64,000 nt of DNA, taken from positions 1,634,501-1,698,500 of the forward strand of contig NZ_WOXS01000002.1 in NCBI RefSeq assembly GCF_009852415.1. Reading direction: 5' to 3'. The notes under the pieces were generated by a model, which was not told the DNA's origin, did not search any database, and was given only the letters and a program-made list of their open reading frames with translations. The stretch's first letter is position 1; each line of letters opens with the position of its first letter. Shown here piece after piece: positions 25,420 through 36,516 of this stretch. The DNA is from Streptomyces sp. Tu 3180 (lineage in GTDB: Bacteria; Actinomycetota; Actinomycetes; Streptomycetales; Streptomycetaceae). The position numbers were made by a program, and so were the translations under genes.

Positions 25420-26898
25420 TCACTTCGCTTCTGGTGTGGCCGGGGCGGCGAGCCGGGAGCGGCGGTAGCCGTACAGGAAGTAGAACACGATCCCGACGGC
25501 CATCCAGACACCGAAGACCACCCAGGTGATCGTGGACAGGCTGCCCATCATCCAGATACAGAACGCGAAGCCGAGGGCGGGCAGGACCGGCGACAGCGGC
25601 ACCCGGAAGGTGCGGGGCATGTCGGGACGGGTCCGGCGCAGCACCACGACGGCCACGTTGACCAGCGCGAAGGCGAACAGGGTGCCGATGCTGGTGGCGT
25701 CGGCGAGCTGGCCGAGCGGGATGGCGGCGGCCAGCACGCCGCAGAAGAGGGAGACGATCAGGGTGTTGGTGCGGGGCGTGCCGGTCTTCGGGCTGACCTT
25801 GGCGAACGCCCTGGGCACGAGCCCGTCCCGGGACATGGCGAACAGGATGCGGGTCTGGCCGTAGAGCACGGTTAGGACGACGCTGGCGATGGCGATGACG
25901 GCGCAGAACGCCAGCAGGGTGCCCCAGAAGGTCTGGCCGGTGACCTCGCGCATGATCTGGGCGAGCGCGGCCTCGGAGTCGGTGAAGTTCCGCCAGGGCT
26001 TGGCGCCGACGGCGACGGCGGCGACCAGGACGTACAGCGCGGTGATGATGGCGAGCGACAGCAGGATCGCGCGGGGCAGGTCGCGCTGGGCGTTCTTCGC
26101 CTCCTCACCGGCGGTGGAGGCGGCGTCGAAGCCGATGTACGAGAAGAAGAGCGTCGCCCCGGCCGCGCTGACGCCGGCCATGCCGAGCGGCATGAAGTTC
26201 TCGTAGTTGCCGGAGCGGAAGCCCTGGACGCCGATGGCGCAGAACAGCACCAGCGCGCCGATCTTCACGACGACCATGATCGTGTTGGCGCGGGCGGACT
26301 CGCGGGCGCCGCCCATCAGGAACGCCATGGCGAGCAGGACCACGATCAGCGCGGGCAGGTTGAAGACGCCGCCGTCGCCGGGCGGGGCGGACAGCGCGGC
26401 CGGGATGGTGACGCCGATGGTGCCGTCGAGCAGTTCGTTGAGGTACTCGCCCCAGCCGACGGCGACGGCGGCGACCGACACGCCGTACTCCAGCATCAGG
26501 CACCAGCCGCAGACCCAGGCGACCAGCTCGCCCATCGTTGCGTACGCATACGAGTACGAGGAGCCGGAGACCGGGATGGTGCCCGCCAGCTCGGCGTAGG
26601 AGAGGGCCGAGAAGAGGGCGGTCAGACCGGCGATGACGAAGGAGAGGGTGACGGCCGGACCGGCCTTGGGGACGGCCTCGCCGAGGACGACGAAAATGCC
26701 GGTGCCGAGGGTGGCGCCGATGCTGATCATGGTCAGCTGCCACAGCCCGAGGGAGCGGCGCAGCGAGCCCCCCTCGCCCTGGCCGCCCTCTGCGACCAGG
26801 CGTTCCACGGGCTTGCGACGCATCAGGCGCGCGCCGACGCCCGGGGCGGGCGGCGCGGTGGGCCTGCTGTTGTGCGGGGGTGCGCCTTGGTCGAGCAC
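25420..26898 (-). CDS. APC-superfamily amino acid permease
   Basis: The 492-residue protein has twelve membrane segments. The APC hallmark GATLGTGIFVVLGEAVPKAGPAV in helix 1 forms the unwound substrate site, and SALSYAELAGTIPVSGSSYSYAYATMGE follows in helices 2-3. It resembles the cationic amino acid transporter (CAT/YfnA) subgroup. It is first in a two-gene operon with the Lrp/AsnC regulator. Import of a basic amino acid such as lysine would fit the shared upstream boxes with the davA/davB-like operon, but this is inference. An earlier in-frame start does not seem needed. Confidence 0.92.
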   Translation of the reverse strand: MLDQGAPPHNSRPTAPPAPGVGARLMRRKPVERLVAEGGQGEGGSLRRSLGLWQLTMISIGATLGTGIFVVLGEAVPKAGPAVTLSFVIAGLTALFSALSYAELAGTIPVSGSSYSYAYATMGELVAWVCGWCLMLEYGVSVAAVAVGWGEYLNELLDGTIGVTIPAALSAPPGDGGVFNLPALIVVLLAMAFLMGGARESARANTIMVVVKIGALVLFCAIGVQGFRSGNYENFMPLGMAGVSAAGATLFFSYIGFDAASTAGEEAKNAQRDLPRAILLSLAIITALYVLVAAVAVGAKPWRNFTDSEAALAQIMREVTGQTFWGTLLAFCAVIAIASVVLTVLYGQTRILFAMSRDGLVPRAFAKVSPKTGTPRTNTLIVSLFCGVLAAAIPLGQLADATSIGTLFAFALVNVAVVVLRRTRPDMPRTFRVPLSPVLPALGFAFCIWMMGSLSTITWVVFGVWMAVGIVFYFLYGYRRSRLAAPATPEAK

Positions 26899-27349
26899 GC
26901 GCTGACTCCTTCGTCACTGCCGGTCTTCCGCGGCAGGGACCGACGGCGCCCCGCGACAGCCGGGACCCGTCGAGCGGGGTCCCCGCCGCACCACGTACAG
27001 CGCGTAACCCTACGAGGTCCGGCGTTGCTGCTGAAATGCAGCAACCTTGCGCACATCCGTAAGATCGTTGCGTTCCTCGCGCCGGGGCGGGTGTTCGTTG
27101 CGCCGGGGCTTTCGTCCGTTGCGCCCGGACCGGTCCGGCCGCGGGGCGGTCCGGCTCCGGGGCGGGCAGGTCCCCGGCCGGGAGGGTCCGCGGATCGGCG
27201 CGCCCGCGGCCCGGCCCGTCGGCGCCCCGGCGGACGGCGGCCCGCACGGCGGCGTCCGGATCCGGACACGCCGCGGCCCCCGTTCCTCCCGGCGGGCGGG
27301 ATCGACGGGGGCCGCGGGAGGACGGGGGCCGTGGGGAAGCCGGTCGCCG
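26899..27349. other. 451-bp intergenic region between the permease and guaB1
   Basis: No gene is seen here. The left part (26899-27123) carries the permease promoter region and its repeated boxes, described separately. The right part (27124-27349) is extremely GC-rich low-complexity sequence. It should hold the guaB1 terminator, for which I found no single convincing stem. Confidence 0.6.
27007..27123 (-). promoter_or_regulatory. Promoter/operator region of the permease-Lrp operon
   Basis: On the minus strand a TAGGGT -10 (27007-27012) is preceded by a perfect 7-bp inverted repeat, TTGCTGC-N6-GCAGCAA (27025-27044), covering the -35 position. Further upstream are three copies of CGCAACG at 27066-27072, 27096-27102 and 27117-27123, spaced 30 and 21 bases, close to three and two helical turns. 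Lrp-type proteins bind such phased repeats. The local AT-richness also marks a regulatory region. Confidence 0.62.
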
Positions 27350-28834
<1,485 letters not shown>

Positions 28835-28966
28835 TCAGCCAGGGGGAAGAGCACGTACTTCATTGTCCCATGTCGACCGGTACGCGGTCCCCGGGCACAT
28901 CGTCCAAGCAGGTCAGAGGGGTGCTGGGAGGAACCTCCAAGAGGGTCCGTGGAGGGGGCCGCCGGC

Positions 28967-28994
28967 GGAGGGGGCGGCGGCGACCGCCCCCTCC
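28967..28994 (-). terminator. Terminator hairpin after the SorC-type regulator gene
   Basis: An 11-bp perfect stem GGAGGGGGCGG / CCGCCCCCTCC with a 6-base loop begins 10 bases beyond the regulator's stop. The rest of 28802-28966 should hold the guaB1 promoter. Confidence 0.65.
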
Positions 28995-29004
28995 CGGCCG
29001 GGCG

Positions 29005-30048
29005 TCAGTTCCCGTCGGGGTCGTTCCGGTTGAGCGCCGGCCTCGGCGCGGGCCCCGCCGTCATCAGGTAGTCCGCGGCCGAGGTGTCCGTCACCAGGCT
29101 GGTGACGAGTCCGGAGCGCAGCACCGCGTCGATCGCGGGTCCCTTGCGCTGTCCGCCCGCGATCGCGACGACCTCGGGGACGCGCCGGAGCTGGTCGGTC
29201 TTGACCGTGATGCACCGCTCCCCCAGGTCCCGGCCGACCCGGCGCCCCTCGGCGTCGAAGAGGTGCGCGGACATCTCGGCGGCGACGCCGAGGGAGGCGT
29301 AGTGCGCCCGCTCCTCGTCGCTGAGCATGTCGTGCACCGTCGAGATGCCCGGCTCCCAGGAGCCGATGGAGACGCAGGCGACGGTGACCTTGTCGAAGTA
29401 CTCGAAGGCGCGCGCGATCCCGGTCTGGTGGCGCAGCGCCGCCGCGGTGGCCGCGTCCGGCAGCAGCATCGGCGCGTAGATGGGGTGGGCGTCGCCCCCC
29501 GACACCTGCGCGGCCCGCCGCACGGCCTCCACCGAGCCGCGCTCGGCGGTCCCGGCGTCGTACACGCCCGTCAGCTGTACGACCGTGCAGGGCGGCAGCC
29601 GGTCCAGGGCCGCCGCCATGTGGATGGTGGACCGGCCCCAGGCCAGGCCCAGCACGTCCCCTTCGTTGACCAGCTCGCCGAGCAGGTCGGCGGCCACCTC
29701 TCCCAGGTTCTCGGGGTCGGGCGTCTCCTCGGCCTCGGCCGGGGACTCGACCACGACGGCGTGCCTCAGGCCGTAGCGGGCGCGGAGCGCGTCGGAGCGC
29801 TCGGCGTCCAGCTCGGCCGGCACGCGGATCTCGATCCGTACGAGATCCCGTTCGAGGGCGGTCTCCAGGACCCGGGCCACCTTGAAGCGGCTGACGCCGA
29901 ACTCCTCGGCAATCTGGATCTTGGATTTGCCCTCGAGGTAGAAGCGGCGGGCCATGGCCGCCGCCTGCACCAGCTCAGCGGGTCCCATCCGCATGGCTGA
30001 CCGGCCCGCCGACATACCCGACACGGCGATCTCCTCACTGCTGTTCAC
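29005..30048 (-). CDS. SorC/DeoR-type sugar-binding transcriptional regulator
   Basis: I place the start at the GTG at 30046-30048, giving 347 residues (MNSSEEIAVSGMSAG); ATGs 12 and 19 residues later are alternatives. The N-terminal HTH (about 25-65; ARRFYLEGKSKIQIAEEFGVSRFKVARVLETA) is SorC-like. The sugar-binding domain (about 90-340) includes GLAWGRSTIHMAAAL and a C-terminal AIAGGQRKGPAIDAVLRSGLVTSLVTD phosphosugar-binding pattern. Such regulators respond to phosphorylated sugars. The neighbour rpe ends 79 bases upstream on the same strand, so a pentose-phosphate effector is plausible but unproven. Confidence 0.9.
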   Translation of the reverse strand: MNSSEEIAVSGMSAGRSAMRMGPAELVQAAAMARRFYLEGKSKIQIAEEFGVSRFKVARVLETALERDLVRIEIRVPAELDAERSDALRARYGLRHAVVVESPAEAEETPDPENLGEVAADLLGELVNEGDVLGLAWGRSTIHMAAALDRLPPCTVVQLTGVYDAGTAERGSVEAVRRAAQVSGGDAHPIYAPMLLPDAATAAALRHQTGIARAFEYFDKVTVACVSIGSWEPGISTVHDMLSDEERAHYASLGVAAEMSAHLFDAEGRRVGRDLGERCITVKTDQLRRVPEVVAIAGGQRKGPAIDAVLRSGLVTSLVTDTSAADYLMTAGPAPRPALNRNDPDGN

Positions 30049-30127
30049 ACTCTGGATTCGCCGTTCATCCTTGCAGATCCGGCGCGGTCGATCAGCCCTG
30101 CTGGGGAGCCGTTCACGTTCCTGACGC

Positions 30128-30814
30128 TCAGTGGTCGCACGCCCACGACGCCTTGCCCGTGGCGGCCTCCGCCTGGGTGCGCAATGCACGTACCGCCTCG
30201 GCCGGGTCCGACGCCCCGTACACGGCGGAACCCGCGACGAAGACGTCGGCGCCGGCGTCGGCGCAGCGCTCGATGGTGGACGCCGAGACCCCGCCGTCGA
30301 CCTGGAGCCAGAGCTCCAGGCCGTGCTTGTTGATCAACTCGCGGGTGCGGCGAATCTTCGGAAGCATGATGTCGAGGAACGCCTGGCCCCCGAAGCCCGG
30401 CTCGACCGTCATGATCAGCAGCATGTCGAGCTCGGGGAGCAGGTCCTCGTACGGTTCGACGGGAGTCGCGGGCCTGAGCGCCATGGAGGCGCGGGCGCCC
30501 TTGGCCCGGATCTCCCGGGCGAGCCGCACCGGCGCGGTGGCCGCCTCGACGTGGAAGGTGACGGAACCGGCCCCCGCCTCCACGTACTGGGGCGCCCACC
30601 GATCGGGGGCCTCGATCATCAGATGGCAGTCCAGCGGAGTGTCCGTCGCACGGGCGAGCGATTCCACGACCGGCACGCCGAGCGTGAGGTTCGGGACGAA
30701 ATGGTTGTCCATGACGTCGACGTGGAGCCAGTCGGCTCCCTCGACCGCCTTCGCCTCGTCCGCGAGGCGGGCGAAGTCGGCGGACAGGATGCTGGGGTTG
30801 ATCTGCACGGCCAT
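30128..30814 (-). CDS. rpe: Ribulose-phosphate 3-epimerase
   Basis: Rpe interconverts ribulose 5-phosphate and xylulose 5-phosphate in the pentose phosphate pathway. The 228-residue TIM barrel starts [14 protein letters not shown]; catalytic and metal residues are in [31 protein letters not shown] and [10 protein letters not shown]. The metal ligands (His of HVD, Asp, His of HLM, Asp of VDGG) are all present. It may share a transcript with the SorC regulator downstream; a divergent MMPL gene lies upstream. Confidence 0.96.
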   Translation of the reverse strand: MAVQINPSILSADFARLADEAKAVEGADWLHVDVMDNHFVPNLTLGVPVVESLARATDTPLDCHLMIEAPDRWAPQYVEAGAGSVTFHVEAATAPVRLAREIRAKGARASMALRPATPVEPYEDLLPELDMLLIMTVEPGFGGQAFLDIMLPKIRRTRELINKHGLELWLQVDGGVSASTIERCADAGADVFVAGSAVYGASDPAEAVRALRTQAEAATGKASWACDH

Positions 30815-30948
30815 GGACCAAGCCTGCCATGTCCGCGCCCGGATGTTCGCCCCGGTCCAGACCTGAGTCACTCCCCGGATGTTCCGGCGTCCTCCCCCGT
30901 GCCGCGCCGGGCGGGCCGGCGTCCCGCACGGCGGCCACGGGGGTGCGC

Positions 30949-33093
30949 ATGACCGGGAACCGGGGCGTCGGGCGGCTGGTCTGCGGCCCGCGCACGAAGT
31001 GGCTGGTCCTGGCGCTGTGGCTGGTGGTCCTCTTCCTGATGGCGCCGTTCGCGCAGAAGCTCACCGACGCCCAGGACAACGACGCCGCCTCCTGGCTTCC
31101 GGGCTCCGCCGAGTCGACCCGGGTCCTGGAGATCTCCCGGGACTTCCGGCCCGAGCAGATCCCGGCGATCGTGGTCTACGCCCGCGACGCCGGCCTGACC
31201 GCCGGTGACCGGGCGCGGATCGCCGAGGACGTGCAGCGGCTGAAGCGGATGGACGACCACGGCATCCGGGGTGCGGAGACCCAGGGCCCGGTGTTCGACC
31301 GCGCGTCCGGTCCGCGGGCGGCCCAGGTGTTCGTCCCGGTCACGATGGACGAGAAGGGCTGGGAGCGCATCTCACCGGCGGTCGCCGGCATCCGGGGCGA
31401 GGTCGGCACGGGCGGCGGCGGACTGGCCGTGCACGTCACGGGTCCGGGCGGCACCTCCGCGGACTTCGCCGAGGTGTTCGAGGGCATCGACTCCACGCTG
31501 CTGTTCGCGGCCATGGGCGTGGTCGTCGTGATGCTGCTCGTCACCTACCGCAGCCCGGCCCTGCTCCTGGTGCCGCTGCTCAGCGTGATCGCGGCCCTGT
31601 TCACCGCGCAGGCGCTGGTCTACTTCCTGGCCGAGTACGGCGGCCTGACCGTCAACGGCCAGAGCGCGGGCATCCTGACCGTGCTGGTCTTCGGCGCGGG
31701 CACGGACTACGCCCTGCTGCTGGTCGCCCGCTACCGGGAGGAGCTGCGCCGGCACGAGGACCGGCACGAGGCGATGGCGCTGGCGCTGCACCGCGCGGGC
31801 CCGGCGGTGATCGCCTCCGGCGCGACGGTCGTGCTGAGCATGCTGGTGCTGCTGGCCGCCGAGATGAACTCCACCAGCAGCCTCGGCCCGGTGGCGGCGA
31901 TCGGCGTCACGGTCGGCCTGCTGGCCATGCTGACGCTGTTCCCGGCCCTGCTGGTGGTCTTCGGCCGGTGGATCTTCTGGCCGGTGGTCCCGCACTTCGG
32001 GGCGCCCGACCCGACCGGGCGCGGCGTCTGGGCGCGCACCGGACGGAGGATCGCCCGCCGGCCGCGGATGATCTGGGGCGTCACCGCCGTGGTGCTGGCG
32101 GTCTGCTCCCTCGGCCTGGTGCAGATGCGCGCCGAAGGCATCGGCAACGCGGACGCCTTCACCGAGAAGCCGGACTCGATCGTCGGCCAGGAGGTGTCCG
32201 CGCGCTACTTCCCGGCGGGCAGCGGCGATCCGCTCGTCGTCGTCAGCGACCGCGCGCAGGCCGAGGAGGTCGGCCGCACCGTCGCCGGGACCGAGGGCGT
32301 CGTCCCCGGCTCGCTGCGCCTGCCGCCGGGGGCCGAACCGGAGGCCGGCGGCCGGGTCCTGTTCGAGGCGACCCTCGGCGACCCGGCGGACAGCGACGCC
32401 GCGAAGCAGACGGTGGAGCGGGTGCGCGACGCCGTGCACGCGGTGCCGGACGCCGACGCCCTGGTCGGCGGCGGGTCGGCGGCCCTGCTCGACATGGACC
32501 GGGCGACCGCGCACGACAACATGCTGGTCATCCCGCTGGTGCTGCTGGTCGTGCTGCTGATCCTGTGCGCCCTGCTGCGCGCGCTCGTCGCGCCGCTGCT
32601 GCTGATCGCGACGGTGATCCTGTCCTTCGCGGCGGCGCTCGGCCTCAGCGCGCTCGCTTTCCGGCACGTCTTCGACTACGCGGGCGAGACGACCGACTTC
32701 CCGCTGTTCGTCTTCGTCTTCCTGGTCGCCCTGGGCATCGACTACAACATCTTCCTCACCACGCGGATCCGCGAGGAGGCGGTCCGCCAGGGCACGCGGC
32801 CGGGCGTCGTCACGGGGCTCGCCGCCACCGGCGCGGTCATCACCTCGGCCGGCCTGGTGCTGGCCGGGACCTTCGCAGCCCTGGGCACGCTGCCCGGCGT
32901 CGCCTTCGCCGAGATCGGCTTCGCGGTGGCCCTGGGCGTCCTGCTGGACACCTTCGTGGTCCGGTCGGTGCTGGTGACCTCCCTGTTCCTGGACATCGGC
33001 CCCGGCGTCTGGTGGCCCCACCGGCTGGCCCGCGAGGACGGCGGGGGCGGGGCGAGGAAGCCGGAGGCGGGCGTCAGCCGGTCCGGCGGATGA
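30949..33093 (+). CDS. MMPL-family transporter (RND superfamily)
   Basis: From the ATG at 30949 (an in-frame GTG two codons earlier is possible) the protein is 714 residues. Two similar halves each have a first helix, an extracytoplasmic porter-like domain and five helices. The two proton-relay Asp-Tyr pairs typical of MmpL proteins are present: [18 protein letters not shown] in the first half and [17 protein letters not shown] in the second. It probably exports a lipid or hydrophobic compound using the proton gradient. The substrate is unknown, and neighbouring genes give no hint. It overlaps rsmB tail-to-tail by 20 bases. Confidence 0.9.
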   Translation: MTGNRGVGRLVCGPRTKWLVLALWLVVLFLMAPFAQKLTDAQDNDAASWLPGSAESTRVLEISRDFRPEQIPAIVVYARDAGLTAGDRARIAEDVQRLKRMDDHGIRGAETQGPVFDRASGPRAAQVFVPVTMDEKGWERISPAVAGIRGEVGTGGGGLAVHVTGPGGTSADFAEVFEGIDSTLLFAAMGVVVVMLLVTYRSPALLLVPLLSVIAALFTAQALVYFLAEYGGLTVNGQSAGILTVLVFGAGTDYALLLVARYREELRRHEDRHEAMALALHRAGPAVIASGATVVLSMLVLLAAEMNSTSSLGPVAAIGVTVGLLAMLTLFPALLVVFGRWIFWPVVPHFGAPDPTGRGVWARTGRRIARRPRMIWGVTAVVLAVCSLGLVQMRAEGIGNADAFTEKPDSIVGQEVSARYFPAGSGDPLVVVSDRAQAEEVGRTVAGTEGVVPGSLRLPPGAEPEAGGRVLFEATLGDPADSDAAKQTVERVRDAVHAVPDADALVGGGSAALLDMDRATAHDNMLVIPLVLLVVLLILCALLRALVAPLLLIATVILSFAAALGLSALAFRHVFDYAGETTDFPLFVFVFLVALGIDYNIFLTTRIREEAVRQGTRPGVVTGLAATGAVITSAGLVLAGTFAALGTLPGVAFAEIGFAVALGVLLDTFVVRSVLVTSLFLDIGPGVWWPHRLAREDGGGGARKPEAGVSRSGG

Positions 33094-34492
33094 GCGCCAG
33101 GTACATCGCGTCGGTGCCGTGCAGGTGCGGCCACAGCTGCACGTCGGGGCCCTCGCCCAGATCCGGCACGCCCGGCAGCAGCGGCCGGGCGTCGATCAGG
33201 TCGGTGTCCGGGAACTGCTTGAGGAGGTCGGCGACCACCGCCCGGGTCTCCGCGAGGTGGGGCGAGCAGGTGGCGTAGCCGACGACACCGCCGACCCGCA
33301 CGGACTCCAGGGCGGTGCGCAGCAGCCCGCGCTGGAGCGGGGCGAAGCCGTCCAGGTCCTCCGGCCGGCGCCGCCAGCGCGCCTCGGGACGGCGGCGCAG
33401 GGCGCCGAGGCCGGTGCACGGCACGTCGACCAGCACCCGGTCGAAGCTGCCGGGCCGCCACGCCGGACGCGTCCCGTCGGCGGCGATCACCTGGTACGGC
33501 CCCGGGTTGCCGGCCAGTGCCTTCGCCACCAGCCCGGCCCGGTGCGGCTGCTTCTCCGAGGCGAGCAGCACGGCGCCCCGCTCGGCGGCGAGCGCCCCGA
33601 GCAGCGCGGCCTTGCCGCCGGGCCCGGCGCACCCGTCCAGCCACATCCGGTCACGGCCCTCGACCGGCGCGTGGGCGAGCGCGAGCGCGACGAGCTGGCT
33701 GCCCTCGTCCTGGACGCCGGCCCGGCCCTCGGCGACCGCCGGTACGGCGCCCGGCTCCCCGCCCTCGGTCAGCCGCACCGCGTGGGGCGACCAGCGCCCC
33801 GGTACGGCGGCCTCCTCGCGCAGCAGTTCGCCGGTGGTGGACCGCCCCGGCCGGGCGACGAGCGTGACCTCGGGGCGCTCGTTGTCGGCGCGCAGCAGGT
33901 CCTCGATGCCGGCCCGTCCGCCGCCGAGGGAGTCCCACAGCGCGGAGACGACCCAGCGGGGGTGGGAGTGCACGACGGCGAGGTGGTCCTCGGGATCGTC
34001 GTCGTAGGGCGGCGCGACGCGCTCCAGCCAGCCGTCGAGGTCGTCCTGCGCGATCCTGCGCAGCACGGCGTTGACGAACTTGGCGCGCCCGTCGCCCAGC
34101 ACCACCCGGGCCAGTTCGACCGAGGCGGACACCGCGGCGTGCGTCGGGATCCGCGTCCCGAGCAGCTGGTGCGCGCCCAGGCCCAGCACGTCCAGCACCG
34201 GCGGGTCCACCTCGCGCAGCGGCCGGTCGACACAGGCCGCGACGATCGCGTCGTACGTCCCCTGCCGGCGCAGCGTCCCGTACACCAGCTCGGTCGCCAG
34301 CGCCGCGTCCCGCGCGTCGAAGTCGCCCTTCTCGCGCGCCGCGCGCAGCAGCGGCGGCAGGACGAGGTTGGCGTACGCGTCCCGCTCGTCCACGGCCCGC
34401 AGGGCCTCGAAGGCGAGGATGCGGACGGGGTCCTTCTGGGGCCGGCGGTAGGGCTTGGCGGGCTTGCGGGGCCGACGGGGCTGGTCGCTCAC
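33074..34492 (-). CDS. rsmB: 16S rRNA m5C967 methyltransferase RsmB-like
   Basis: The 472-residue protein has an N-terminal NusB-like RNA-binding domain (about 25-165; ARILAFEALRAVDERDAYANLVLPPLL) and a C-terminal SAM-dependent methyltransferase. The cofactor site is LDGCAGPGGKAALLGAL, and the two catalytic cysteines of RNA m5C methyltransferases lie in VDVPCTGLGALRRRPEARWR and YATCSPHLAE. It modifies small-subunit rRNA. It follows fmt after 76 bases, the common bacterial fmt-rsmB arrangement. Confidence 0.93.
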   Translation of the reverse strand: MSDQPRRPRKPAKPYRRPQKDPVRILAFEALRAVDERDAYANLVLPPLLRAAREKGDFDARDAALATELVYGTLRRQGTYDAIVAACVDRPLREVDPPVLDVLGLGAHQLLGTRIPTHAAVSASVELARVVLGDGRAKFVNAVLRRIAQDDLDGWLERVAPPYDDDPEDHLAVVHSHPRWVVSALWDSLGGGRAGIEDLLRADNERPEVTLVARPGRSTTGELLREEAAVPGRWSPHAVRLTEGGEPGAVPAVAEGRAGVQDEGSQLVALALAHAPVEGRDRMWLDGCAGPGGKAALLGALAAERGAVLLASEKQPHRAGLVAKALAGNPGPYQVIAADGTRPAWRPGSFDRVLVDVPCTGLGALRRRPEARWRRRPEDLDGFAPLQRGLLRTALESVRVGGVVGYATCSPHLAETRAVVADLLKQFPDTDLIDARPLLPGVPDLGEGPDVQLWPHLHGTDAMYLALIRRTG

Positions 34493-34568
34493 GAAAAAGG
34501 TGCTCCGGAAGTGGGGTGGGGTGCGCGGTCCAGCCTACGTCGTCGGGGCGGACCGCCGCCCCGCGGCG

Positions 34569-36336
<1,768 letters not shown>

Positions 36337-36356
36337 GCCGTCCGCGCACCCCGGCC

Positions 36357-36391
36357 CCGCCCTCCCGGACGCACCGCGTCCGGGAGGGCGG
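36357..36391. terminator. Bidirectional terminator between the HTH gene and priA
   Basis: A perfect 16-bp stem (CCGCCCTCCCGGACGC / GCGTCCGGGAGGGCGG) with a 3-base loop lies 20 bases after the HTH gene's stop and downstream of the convergent priA. Confidence 0.75.
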
Positions 36392-36516
36392 TCGGCACGT
36401 CCCGGGCCGGGCTCTCTCCCCCGGGCCCTTCCGAGCGGGGCGGTCCCGTCGCCCCCGCTCGCCCGGGCCCGGCAGAGCGCCGCCGGTCTCCTCCGGCTCG
36501 GTCCGCCGGGCGGGCC

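Noticed and set aside
7622-27123. Secondary-metabolite gene cluster suggested by regulators, transporters and a glycosyltransferase
   Set aside because: No polyketide, peptide, terpene or other biosynthetic core enzyme is present; the genes fit polymer degradation, surface polymer and amino-acid metabolism.
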